A program made the position numbers and the translations under genes. A stretch of 64,000 nucleotides of DNA, taken from positions 51,885 through 115,884 of the forward strand of contig CAYYFL010000006.1 in the NCBI GenBank assembly GCA_964471325.1, given 5' to 3'. Numbering within the stretch: position 1 is the first letter of the stretch; every line of letters starts with the position of its first letter. The stretch comes from Velamenicoccus sp964471325 (GTDB lineage: Bacteria; Omnitrophota; Gorgyraeia; Velamenicoccales; Velamenicoccaceae). Below are positions 25,883-33,675 of this stretch, in pieces. The notes beneath the pieces were generated by a model. The model ran no database searches. It saw nothing but the letters and a program-made list of their open reading frames with translations, and had not been told where the DNA came from.

Positions 25883-27349
25883 TTATTTTTGTTTTTTTGT
25901 CGTTTCCTTGCCCGCTTCGGCTGTTTTTTTCTGCGTCGCCGCCTCAGCTGGATATTCGCCGGTCCAACAATAAAGGCAGAGTTTTTCTTTCGCCAGGCCG
26001 ACGGCCTTGATCATGTCGTCGATGGTCAGATACCGTAAGGTCGTCACTTCTAGGTCTCGGGCGATCCATTCCACCATTTTGGCATATTTTTCGGAATGCG
26101 GCACCAGATATTCTGAGATATCCTCGATATCGCGGCCTTCGATGGCCCGGATGGCGCGGCGGGCGACCAGCTCCTGTGTGGTGCGCGTCGAGAGGCAAAA
26201 ACGGCATGGAAATAACAGCGGCGGACAGGCCGGCCGGACATGGACCTCTTTGGCGCCGCAATCCCAGAGTTTGCGGATGGCGAAATTTTTCAGTTGCGTT
26301 CCTCGGACGATGGAGTCTTCGCAGACGATCATGCGGTTGCCTTCGATGATGGAGCGGATCGGAATGAGTTTCATCTTGGCGACAAGGTCGCGCGTTTCCT
26401 GCGATGGCGGCGTGTAACTGCGGCCGTAGCCGGCCGTATATTTCACAAGGGGTCTGCGGTAGGGTTTCTTGGATTCCATGGCGTAACCGATGGCGTGGCC
26501 GACGCCCGAATCCGGCACGCCTGAGACGACGTCTGCTTCGATGTCTTTGTCCTGTCGCGCCAGCGCCTGGCCGCAGCGTTCGCGCACGAGCTCCACGCCG
26601 ATGTTTTCATAACTGGATGCCGGAAATCCCGTATAGATCCACAGGAACGTGCAGATTTGCTGGTTGGGGCGTCCGGGCGTGCGGCTGCCGAGGCCGTTGT
26701 TTTCGTTCAATAAGATAATCTCTCCCGGGGCGAGGAACTTGACGGTTTCAAACCCCAGATTCGTGAAAGCGGTTGTTTCGCTGGTGACCGCCCACATGCC
26801 GTCATTCTTTCCGAGCGCCAAGGGGGTGTATCCCTTGCGGTCGCGTGCGGCATAGATGCCGTCCTCATGAAGGATCAGAAGCGAGCAGGATCCCCGTATT
26901 TTTTCGAACATGCTTTCGATGCCATGGATCAGGTTGTCGCCGGTCGTGATGAGCTTGGCGATAAGTTCGGATGTATTGACCCCTGTGCGGCTGGGTTCGC
27001 TGAAGGATATCCCTTTCTCCAAGAGGTCCTGCACGAGGTCTTCCTTGTTCTCGATGAAGCCGGCCGTCACAATAAAGAACGAACCGAAACGCGAATGCGT
27101 AAAGATCGGCTGCTCGTCCGTGTCGCTGATGGCGCCTATCCCCTTCTTGCCGTTCATCTGATGGTAATCTTCAAAGAATTTGGATTTGAACTGCGTTTGA
27201 TTGATGGCATGGATTTTGTGGTGGAATTTCTCACCCAGGACAGCCATGCCTCCGAATTCCGTCCCGAGATGGGAGTGGTAATCTGTTCCGTAAAACAGGG
27301 CCTGGCTGCAATTATCGTTACTGGAAACGACGCCGAAGAGTCCGCTCAT
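25883..27349 (-). CDS. purF: Amidophosphoribosyltransferase-like protein lacking the N-terminal Cys
   Basis: A 488-residue PurF homologue. The N-terminal glutaminase-like domain keeps YGTDYHSHLGTEFGGMAVLG and the C-terminal PRTase has the PRPP loop MIVCEDSIVRGTQLKN. Cysteines in ACPPLLFPCRFC and LCLYCWTGEYP match the [4Fe-4S] ligands of Bacillus-type PurF. The catalytic Cys that normally follows Met1 (MCGIFG) is Ser here (MSGLFG), so glutamine hydrolysis is doubtful; this fits a known PurF-like subfamily starting MxGxFG. The C-terminal tail is Ala/Lys/Glu-rich. It is the last gene of the long operon from 30729 and has an AAAGGAG ribosome-binding site. Confidence 0.88.
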   Translation of the reverse strand: MSGLFGVVSSNDNCSQALFYGTDYHSHLGTEFGGMAVLGEKFHHKIHAINQTQFKSKFFEDYHQMNGKKGIGAISDTDEQPIFTHSRFGSFFIVTAGFIENKEDLVQDLLEKGISFSEPSRTGVNTSELIAKLITTGDNLIHGIESMFEKIRGSCSLLILHEDGIYAARDRKGYTPLALGKNDGMWAVTSETTAFTNLGFETVKFLAPGEIILLNENNGLGSRTPGRPNQQICTFLWIYTGFPASSYENIGVELVRERCGQALARQDKDIEADVVSGVPDSGVGHAIGYAMESKKPYRRPLVKYTAGYGRSYTPPSQETRDLVAKMKLIPIRSIIEGNRMIVCEDSIVRGTQLKNFAIRKLWDCGAKEVHVRPACPPLLFPCRFCLSTRTTQELVARRAIRAIEGRDIEDISEYLVPHSEKYAKMVEWIARDLEVTTLRYLTIDDMIKAVGLAKEKLCLYCWTGEYPAEAATQKKTAEAGKETTKKQK

Positions 27350-27424
27350 AACAAGTACTCCTTTGTATTTGTGTCTGCGCGTGATGCCGTCTGATACCTC
27401 TGGTGAGTAGGTTCAGCGGCGGAG

Positions 27425-27604
27425 TTAATCTTTCGTCAGCTCGCCGATTTTTTCTTCGATCTTCTTTTTATGTTTGTATTCTTCATTAAGAAGATCCGAG
27501 AGAAGATCGGCGATCTCCGGATGAGTGTTGGCAAGCTTTTTATAGAGCGCGATGGAACCATTTTCTTTCTCCAGAGCGAGTTTCAAGGCTTCTATGGCCA
27601 GCAT
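27425..27604 (-). CDS. Small rubrerythrin/ferritin-like protein of 59 residues
   Basis: A short gene missed by length filters. The ATG at 27604 has a strong AAGGAGGGACC site and overlaps the upstream hydrolase gene by 13 bases. The product, MLAIEALKLALEKENGSIAL then YKKLANTHPEIADLL and NEEYKHKKKIEEKIGEL, has the helix pattern of a rubrerythrin half-bundle, with a Glu in ALEKEN and ExxH in EEYKH that could bind iron if the protein dimerises. A full rubrerythrin has four helices; here there are two. Confidence 0.75.
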   Translation of the reverse strand: MLAIEALKLALEKENGSIALYKKLANTHPEIADLLSDLLNEEYKHKKKIEEKIGELTKD

Positions 27605-28548
27605 GGTCCCTCCTTATGTTGCGGCGACGCTGGTGGATGAAAAAAAGACGCTTTGCCTGCGCGCGGGATCTTTTCTTCCGTCGACTGCAGAAAGGCCCGC
27701 AACAGGTCCACGTAGTCATGTTTTTTTTCGAGGTAGTGCATATGCGACGCATCTTCAAAAATGACCATGCGGCCGTTCGGCAGGAGGCTGCGGTAATAGT
27801 TCGTGGTTTCGACAGATGCCTCGTCATAGCGTCCGCAGGTCAATAAGACGGGAGTGCGGATATCCTTGAGCATGGCCGTGCAATCGGCATTTTTAAGGGT
27901 CCCGCGGATCGTGAATTCGCTCGGCCCCCACATCCTGCCGTAAATATCCATGTTGAGTTTTTTAAAGGCTTTCTTTAGACATGCGGGCCAGGGCTGGAGA
28001 CGGCAGACGTGGCGTTGGTAATAGGCCATCATGGCCTTTTGGTATTCCGGCGCAGCGAATGATGCATCCCTCTCGGCATTAAGAATGATGTTTTTGATCT
28101 CCGTCGGAAGTTGTTCGATGTAGCGCCGCTGGTCCTTGTGCCACAGGGACGAGCTGAGATAGGGTCCAGAAAGGGTCAGGCTGAGGATGCCCTTTGGGTG
28201 TTTGAGCCCAAGGTAAGCGACGGCGAGCATCGTTCCCCATGAGACGCCCATGAGGTGAAACCTTTTAAGTTTTAGCGTTCGGCGTAGCCCGGCAAGCTCT
28301 TCGACAAAACGCTCGATGGTCCAGAGCGCCGGGTCGTTGGGTTTTTCGGAGAGGCCGCAGCCCAGCTGGTCGTAGAAGACGACCGGCCGTTCGTCGGCCA
28401 GCGCCTCCAGGGGTTCTAGATAATCATGAGGCGCGGCGGGACCACCGTGAAGTGTCACGAGCGGTGCCCTTGTTTTGTTTTTTCCGGCGATTTTATACCA
28501 GATTTTTCCTCCGGGTACGGCTATGAGACCTTTGGGACATGCGGACAT
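27592..28548 (-). CDS. Alpha/beta hydrolase, proline iminopeptidase-like
   Basis: A 318-residue alpha/beta hydrolase. The oxyanion segment VTLHGGPAAPHDYLEPLEAL, the FYDQLGCGLSEKP strand typical of prolyl iminopeptidases, the nucleophile elbow GVSWGTM, the acid in TCGRYDEAS and the His in DASHMHYLEK are all in order. The cap region (about 145-220) is rich in Tyr and Lys. The enzyme probably cleaves N-terminal Pro or a small amide or ester. It starts 5 bases after ubiE and its end overlaps the small ferritin-like gene. Confidence 0.85.
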   Translation of the reverse strand: MSACPKGLIAVPGGKIWYKIAGKNKTRAPLVTLHGGPAAPHDYLEPLEALADERPVVFYDQLGCGLSEKPNDPALWTIERFVEELAGLRRTLKLKRFHLMGVSWGTMLAVAYLGLKHPKGILSLTLSGPYLSSSLWHKDQRRYIEQLPTEIKNIILNAERDASFAAPEYQKAMMAYYQRHVCRLQPWPACLKKAFKKLNMDIYGRMWGPSEFTIRGTLKNADCTAMLKDIRTPVLLTCGRYDEASVETTNYYRSLLPNGRMVIFEDASHMHYLEKKHDYVDLLRAFLQSTEEKIPRAGKASFFHPPASPQHKEGPCWP

Positions 28549-28553
28549 TGTTG

Positions 28554-29243
28554 TCAGGGTTTTACGGCGGCGTAAAGATGCGCGCCGGCGCCTAAGTATC
28601 GTGTCGTGACCTCGATCAGGGCCGCTTCCCTCATCATGGAGCAGACCTGTTGAGGGGACAGGAACGATATGATGGAAGAAGCTAGATAAGCATAAGCCTC
28701 GGCCGATCGGCTCATCCAGCCCCCGATGAGTGGCACGATGCGGCTAATGTAGAAGCGGACAGGTGCTGAAAAAAGATTGTTTTGCGGCGGGGAAAATTCC
28801 AGGATCAGGATCCTTCCTCCTTTTTTGGTGACGCGGCGCATTTCCCGGAGTCCCCGGCTGCGATCCGGGATATTTCTGAAGCCGAACGCTGTGGCCGTGA
28901 TATCGAAAGAAGAGTCTTCGAACGGCAAATCCAGCGCGTTGCCGCGGCCAAGGAAGATGTCGGGCCGTCCACGATTGGCGTTGATTTTCGCGTTCCCGAG
29001 ATCCAGCATGGCTGAAGAGAGATCGATGCCGGTGATGCGACAGCGGGGTTGTGTGTTAAAAAAACTCAAGGCCAAGCCTGCGGTACCTGTGCAGATGTCG
29101 AGAATGCGGCTGCCGTCGCGCGGGCATGCGGCTTCTGCCGTTTGCCGGCGCCATTTCTCATCCAGTCCCCAACTCAGGATCCTGTTGAGCAGGTCATAGC
29201 GGCGGGCAATGGTAGAGAACATTTCTGTCGTTTCGTCTGCCAT
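28554..29243 (-). CDS. ubiE: UbiE/MenG-type quinone methyltransferase
   Basis: A 229-residue methyltransferase with the UbiE signatures IARRYDLLNRILSWGLDEKW (residues 11-30), SAM motif RILDICTGTAGLALSF, TGIDLSSAML, and FGFRNIPDRSRGLREMRRVT. The last is diagnostic for the UbiE/MenG family, which C-methylates demethylmenaquinone or a ubiquinone precursor. No other quinone genes are in the window, so which quinone is made cannot be told. It lies within the 30729-25883 operon. Confidence 0.92.
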   Translation of the reverse strand: MADETTEMFSTIARRYDLLNRILSWGLDEKWRRQTAEAACPRDGSRILDICTGTAGLALSFFNTQPRCRITGIDLSSAMLDLGNAKINANRGRPDIFLGRGNALDLPFEDSSFDITATAFGFRNIPDRSRGLREMRRVTKKGGRILILEFSPPQNNLFSAPVRFYISRIVPLIGGWMSRSAEAYAYLASSIISFLSPQQVCSMMREAALIEVTTRYLGAGAHLYAAVKP

Positions 29244-29250
29244 TGTCTGT

Positions 29251-29400
29251 TTATGCGGTCTTTTTTCGTCGCCGCAGGGCCTTTTCCATACGTGCGACAG
29301 CCTGGGCCGCCGTCTTGCCTTCAGTCAGATGGCCGCAGCAGATAGCAGCATATCCTTTACGGTTCTTGATCTTGAAAATATGCATCTTGGATTTTGCCAC
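29251..29400 (-). CDS. Small basic protein of 49 residues
   Basis: A short gene between ubiE and the endonuclease-V-like gene. GTG 29400 has a GGGGGAG ribosome-binding site; the product reads AKSKMHIFKIKNRKGYAAI, then CCGHLTEGKTAAQAVARMEK and a basic tail ALRRRKKTA. A Cys-Cys pair and a predicted C-terminal helix are visible. It is 7 bases from ubiE and 18 from its upstream neighbour, so it is in the operon. Possibly nucleic-acid binding; no family recognised. Confidence 0.55.
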   Translation of the reverse strand: MAKSKMHIFKIKNRKGYAAICCGHLTEGKTAAQAVARMEKALRRRKKTA

Positions 29401-29418
29401 GTCTCCCCCTATTTTTCG

Positions 29419-29748
29419 CTAGACGTCATAGTTACATTTTTTGAGCCTGAGGATATGAATTTGTTGATGAGACGAAGCGAGCAAAACATCCTGTTTGTTC
29501 CTTTCCGTCGCCAACCGCGGAGACAGAGGGCTGCGGTGGGCATAGTGTCTTTTGTCCATTTCTTTGACGAGTGCCTTATGCCTGAGGAAGAGCGCCCGAA
29601 GCTTTCCTTTCCAGCGCAGGGTTTCCGGGTGCCGCGAGTATCCTTTTTTATGGCGCGTCAGGATGGACCAGACGGCATGAAGCTCCCGATGTTCTCCAAG
29701 AAGATGGTTACGGCAGGGTCGGCATGGGTTGAGGTCCCAGATTCTCAT
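29419..29748 (-). CDS. Pyrimidine-dimer glycosylase / endonuclease V-like protein
   Basis: A 109-residue protein of the Pyr_excise family (relatives of T4 endonuclease V). It starts MRIWDLNPCRPCRNHLLGEH, and NHLLGEHRELHAVWSIL aligns with the catalytic helix of the T4 enzyme, including the Glu of the REL motif. KKGYSRHPETLRWKGKLRAL and LRHKALVKEMDKRHY complete the family pattern. In T4 such proteins cut at UV dimers; this group lacks the T4 C-terminus and its activity is not known. It lies in an operon with quinone and purine genes. Confidence 0.8.
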   Translation of the reverse strand: MRIWDLNPCRPCRNHLLGEHRELHAVWSILTRHKKGYSRHPETLRWKGKLRALFLRHKALVKEMDKRHYAHRSPLSPRLATERNKQDVLLASSHQQIHILRLKKCNYDV

Positions 29749-29763
29749 GTCGCGGGTTTGTCG

Positions 29764-30729
29764 CTATTTGAGCTTGTCCGAGATGTTTTGTAGGATTCCT
29801 CCGGCAGCCTGGGGTTGAGGCAAGAGCAGGCGTCTGGCCAAAATCACGATCTGTGTTGTTTTTTCCGTCACGCCTTGGATCTTAACGGTCACGTCATTTT
29901 TGTCGATGAGGGCCTTGATGGTTCCGCTTGCCTTGTCTTCTGATTTGACTTCTCCGAGCGTTTTAACAGTGTCCAAAGCCACTGCATAGACTTTTTCGAA
30001 AGGAATATCGAAATTGTCCTGAGCGCTGTCTTTGCCCATCAGGGTGACGGCGACGCCTGCCGGCAGAAAACCGACGCCTAAAATGGCGCTGGCGGCGTAG
30101 ATCTTGGCGCTCTTGATGGCCGTATTTTTCATGGCTTCCGAGAGGATGAGCGTCACAAGCTGTTGGGCACTGGTGATATTGCGATACGTTTTTTGTTTGT
30201 AACCCAGATCATAGACTTGGATCTTTGGCGCTCCGCCTGTGGAATAGTCTTTATAGATGATTTTTCCGATGCTGAGCTTTAGGAGATCGATTTGCAGAGG
30301 CATCTGTCCGGCCGTCTCCTCCCTCGTTCCGGTTTCTTTTTGTTTTTGCGCCTCTTGGGTGGCTTTGAGGGCGTCGACGTTCAGGTGTCCCGTCTTATCT
30401 TTGACGATCACGAGTTCTTTAAGTGCGATCTCGATCTCTTTGAAGTGGAGATTCTTTTTGAGGATGTCCCCGAGGACAAACGCAACATGGATGGTAGGCA
30501 TATCGACGAAGAGCTCTTTGGGGAATCCGGGCGGGTTGTAGAGCTTGAAACCTTTGATGGTGACGGTTTGTCTGATGACGCCCAGAGAGAAACTGTCAAT
30601 GGATACAGGTGCGCCTGTAATCTGAGTTGTGGTTATGGTAACGGTGTTCTTGATGACCTGGTCCCTGAGGGCGGCAATGACCGGCAGGGCGATGAGGACG
30701 ATAACCACAATCAGGAGAATCTTTTTCAT
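29764..30729 (-). CDS. AsmA-like membrane-anchored protein
   Basis: A 321-residue protein with an N-terminal membrane anchor (KKILLIVVIVLIALPVIAAL) followed by an AsmA/DUF748-like region: ITGAPVSIDSFSLGVIRQTV, TIKGFKLYNPPGFPKELFVD and FKEIEIALKELVIVKDKTGH. The C-terminal part (about 200-321) holds a hydrophobic stretch (ILGVGFLPAGVAVTLMG) and a DUF3568-like ending. AsmA-type proteins act at the envelope in lipid or outer-membrane biogenesis. It is the first gene of the operon that runs down to purF, with a clear promoter at 30779-30807 and a GGGAGG ribosome-binding site. Confidence 0.75.
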   Translation of the reverse strand: MKKILLIVVIVLIALPVIAALRDQVIKNTVTITTTQITGAPVSIDSFSLGVIRQTVTIKGFKLYNPPGFPKELFVDMPTIHVAFVLGDILKKNLHFKEIEIALKELVIVKDKTGHLNVDALKATQEAQKQKETGTREETAGQMPLQIDLLKLSIGKIIYKDYSTGGAPKIQVYDLGYKQKTYRNITSAQQLVTLILSEAMKNTAIKSAKIYAASAILGVGFLPAGVAVTLMGKDSAQDNFDIPFEKVYAVALDTVKTLGEVKSEDKASGTIKALIDKNDVTVKIQGVTEKTTQIVILARRLLLPQPQAAGGILQNISDKLK

Positions 30730-30778
30730 GGGGCGACCTCCCTTTCAGGTGGGGGAATGTTTTATGCAACTAAAGTGG

Positions 30779-30807
30779 AGTATAAAGGACTTTATGGACG
30801 AGGTCAA
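30779..30807 (-). promoter_or_regulatory. Promoter of the asmA-like to purF operon
   Basis: On the minus strand TTGACC (30802-30807) and TATACT (30779-30784) are 17 bp apart. The leader is about 45 nt and ends with the AAAGGGAGG ribosome-binding site. Confidence 0.8.
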
Positions 30808-30975
30808 CTTGTTTTCGTCTATGGCCTGAGGAGTTCTGTCGGAAGGAAGGATTACGGGATGATTTCTTCCTTCCCTATCGTTCATGTCGCAGGAATGGGG
30901 GTAGTGTATCCGTGCCCAAGAAGAAATAAATATATAGAGATGAACGTAACTCTCCACGTCGAAAATTTTTGCACA

Positions 30976-32187
30976 TTAGAGATAAACAATATCTTCCGGG
31001 TGATACAACGACAAGAACAGGAGCATATATTCCCTGAGATGCCGCGTCAAAAGGAAATTATTCTTAATGTGCTCCCGGCCGTTTTCTCCGAGTTTTTTGG
31101 CATATTCGGGACTATTGAGGAGTTGTTTGATCGCAAAGGCTGCGCCTTCGATGGAATGGCACAGCAGGCCGGAATATTTGTGTTTGACCTGCAGGGAGAT
31201 GCCGCCCACATGGGAGGCGACAACAGGCTTGGCTTTCCAGAGCGCTTCGGCAACCGTGAGTCCGAATCCTTCTTTCAGGGATTTCTGGATAATGACGTCG
31301 GAGGCCCGTTGCAGGGCGTTGACCAGGATGTCGTCTTGAGGTAAAAGCAGGACATGGATGTCGGGGTCTTTTTTCGCCTTTTCCTGAACCTCGGCCAGCA
31401 CCTGAGTACCTTCTGGGTCATCTGTGGCCGTCCCCCCCGCCAGGATCAGCTGGCAGTCGATATATTTTTTGACCTGCAGATAGGCGGCGATGACGCCCAC
31501 GGGATCTTTGAGCCTGTCAAAACGTGAGATTTGGGTGATGATAGGCTTGTCTTTGACGATACTGTATTTTTCAAGCGCCGCATCGATCGTTTCTTGCGGC
31601 AATTCCTTGTTTTTGTCGCTCAACGGGTCAATGGATGGCGAAATCAGGAATTGACGGATCGGCAGGCGCTGTGAAAATATCGGCGCCGAAAAGACCGCAG
31701 AATCGTATGAGGGAATAAAGGACATGAGGAAATCCCAGACTTTCTTGTTGGGATGCGATACATCGATGTGGCACCGCCAGAGCCATTTCTTGTCCGTTTT
31801 CTTTTTGACGAGACCGATGGGTTGCGGGTCATGGATAAAGACGATATCGCCGTAGAGGTTCATGAGTCCCAGGTTGATCTCTGTTGTTTCCATGAAGATC
31901 TCAAGGTCATGGTCTGTAATCTCTTCGGGATGGCCGTGCAGCGCGTTGTGGAATTTTTTCGTGACCTCAAAGAATTGAGCGCCCCCTTTGATCAGATCCC
32001 AGCGGCAGTCGACGCCGAGCTCGCCTAAGAGCGGTACCATGCGGTTGAGGATCTCCGCCACGCCGCCTCCGACGGAGGTGGAGTTGATGTGTTGGATGAT
32101 TTTGCCCTTGAGGCGTTCCGCCAGGAGCTTGAGGTCTTCAATCGTGGATTGTCCGACAATGGAGGCGTAATCGTCTATATGGATCAT
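30976..32187 (-). CDS. treT: Trehalose synthase TreT (GT4)
   Basis: A 403-residue GT4 glycosyltransferase with the TreT pattern: HINSTSVGGGVAEILNRMVP (sugar-acceptor loop), IVFIHDPQPIGLV, WRCHIDVSHPN, and the donor half ITQISRFDRLKDPVGVIAAY, QKSLKEGFGLTVAEALWKAK and VGGISLQVKH. TreT makes trehalose in one step from NDP-glucose and glucose. It is the last gene of the mscS-otsA-otsB-DUF5752-treT operon and overlaps DUF5752 by 4 bases (ATGA). Having both routes in one operon is notable. Confidence 0.93.
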   Translation of the reverse strand: MIHIDDYASIVGQSTIEDLKLLAERLKGKIIQHINSTSVGGGVAEILNRMVPLLGELGVDCRWDLIKGGAQFFEVTKKFHNALHGHPEEITDHDLEIFMETTEINLGLMNLYGDIVFIHDPQPIGLVKKKTDKKWLWRCHIDVSHPNKKVWDFLMSFIPSYDSAVFSAPIFSQRLPIRQFLISPSIDPLSDKNKELPQETIDAALEKYSIVKDKPIITQISRFDRLKDPVGVIAAYLQVKKYIDCQLILAGGTATDDPEGTQVLAEVQEKAKKDPDIHVLLLPQDDILVNALQRASDVIIQKSLKEGFGLTVAEALWKAKPVVASHVGGISLQVKHKYSGLLCHSIEGAAFAIKQLLNSPEYAKKLGENGREHIKNNFLLTRHLREYMLLFLSLYHPEDIVYL

Positions 32188-32861
32188 GATCGGGCCGTCA
32201 GTTTCTTTTTGACGATCTTCAGGACAGTCTTTCTTAAATTATCCAGGGTGTATGTGTAAGGGTCGAGCCGGGCGATTTTTGCGGCCAGTTCTTTGTCTTC
32301 CAGAGAAGTTTCCAGCCAGTTGGAGAAGTCATTGGCGCCTTTTTCAAGCCTCAGGCGCGCTTCAAAAATATGGAAGTAGATGGAGTCGATGGTGACTTTC
32401 TGGAGTGCATCTGCGAATTCCTCAAGGTCGGTAACGGTGTAATTTGTCGGGACGATGAAGCTGACGGATTTGATAAAGTGGAATTCTTCGTCTTCTCTGG
32501 CGAATCGAAGGTTCGCTTTCGGGTCGTTCTTGAGATAGCTTTCGATGGTTTCGATAATTTTTTCCCGCAACGAACGGATCGTTTGATACTGGACGGTATC
32601 AATACTGGCCAGCCTTTCGCCCAGTTCGTCTTCTCCCAGTACTTCTCTGATCCAATACGCGAAGTCGTTCGGCGGCTCCGGGGAGAGATATTGGTGTTGT
32701 TGCAAGAAGCGGTGGGTGTGGTGGTAGATGCAGGATCCCGGCACTTCCTTGATGCATTCCAAGAGCTGTCCCAAATTGGCGGCCCTGATACCCAGAAGCT
32801 CTGAGAGGTGCATCCTGGTAAAAAACCGAAAAGGTTCCTTGGCTTTAATGGGCTCTGTCAT
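32184..32861 (-). CDS. DUF5752 family protein
   Basis: A 225-residue, mostly helical protein matching DUF5752: PFRFFTRMHLSELLGIRAAN, then YHHTHRFLQQHQYLSPEPPN, DFAYWIREVLGE and two copies of a His/Glu-containing helix pair (VTIDSIYFHIFEARLRL). This family is found next to trehalose synthase genes. The role is unknown; a regulator or accessory subunit of TreT or OtsA is the simplest idea, since it sits between otsB and treT with a 3-base gap and a 4-base overlap. Confidence 0.85.
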   Translation of the reverse strand: MTEPIKAKEPFRFFTRMHLSELLGIRAANLGQLLECIKEVPGSCIYHHTHRFLQQHQYLSPEPPNDFAYWIREVLGEDELGERLASIDTVQYQTIRSLREKIIETIESYLKNDPKANLRFAREDEEFHFIKSVSFIVPTNYTVTDLEEFADALQKVTIDSIYFHIFEARLRLEKGANDFSNWLETSLEDKELAAKIARLDPYTYTLDNLRKTVLKIVKKKLTARS

Positions 32862-32864
32862 GTT

Positions 32865-33665
32865 TTATTCGGGAGATTTCAAAAATGCGATGCGTTCCAG
32901 GAATTTGTGGACCTTGTTCGTGTTCGAGAGGTAATATTGCGCCGAAGACGTCCCCGGCACCCCGACGAAAACGGTTATTCCCTTGTTCTTCAGCGCGCGG
33001 AATGCGTCTTCGTCTGTTATATCATCTCCGATGTAGAGGGGCAAGACGTTTCTTCCTTCGCCACCCCCCCCTCTTTTTTTCAGCAACCACAAGACGATCT
33101 TGCCCTTGTCCCAATCCACGGGGGGCTGGATTTCCAGGATCATCTTGCCGGTTTTTGTGCGGATAAGACTTTTTGCGGCCACCTCTTTTACGGTCTCCCG
33201 GAAGATCCTCTGGATACTCGGAAAGTTATTTTTCTCTGCGAGGCGGTAATGGACGGCCAGGAAGGGTTTTTTGTTTTCAACAATGACTCCTCTTATTGTT
33301 TTGTATCTGTTTTTGAGTGTTTTTTCCAGACGGGCAATGATCTTGTTGTAGGCGGACGGGATGCGGATTTTGAACCTGACGCCGCTCCCCTCTGCCTCAA
33401 AACCGTGGTTTCCGGAATAGACGATGTTTTTTAGGCCGACCATGGATTTGAGATCGGAGATTGCCCTGCCGCTGATGACCGCCAGGAATACTCCGGGGGC
33501 AGCGGCAAGAGTTCGAAGGACCTGTTTTGTTTTTGTCGGCAGGACGGCCTGCGGGGGTGTCGGTGCGATTGGGCTTAATGTCCCGTCATAATCCAGGCAG
33601 ATGAGAAGCGGATGTTGACGGATGTGCTGCCGGATGCGGTCCCAATCACGAAAGAGGTTCTTCAT
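32865..33665 (-). CDS. otsB: Trehalose-6-phosphate phosphatase
   Basis: A 266-residue HAD phosphatase. Motif I LICLDYDGTLSPIA provides the nucleophile Asp and the acid Asp; FLAVISGRAISDLKSMVGL is motif II with the trehalose-phosphatase SGR signature; YSGNHGFEAEG and YIGDDITDEDAFRAL give the cap and motif IV. It removes phosphate from trehalose-6-phosphate made by the OtsA encoded upstream (10-base gap). Confidence 0.94.
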   Translation of the reverse strand: MKNLFRDWDRIRQHIRQHPLLICLDYDGTLSPIAPTPPQAVLPTKTKQVLRTLAAAPGVFLAVISGRAISDLKSMVGLKNIVYSGNHGFEAEGSGVRFKIRIPSAYNKIIARLEKTLKNRYKTIRGVIVENKKPFLAVHYRLAEKNNFPSIQRIFRETVKEVAAKSLIRTKTGKMILEIQPPVDWDKGKIVLWLLKKRGGGGEGRNVLPLYIGDDITDEDAFRALKNKGITVFVGVPGTSSAQYYLSNTNKVHKFLERIAFLKSPE

Positions 33666-33675
33666 GGCAGCTATT

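Noticed and set aside
30292..31344. 350-codon plus-strand frame over treT and the asmA-like gene
   Set aside because: Spans two genuine minus-strand genes and their promoter; no recognisable domain.
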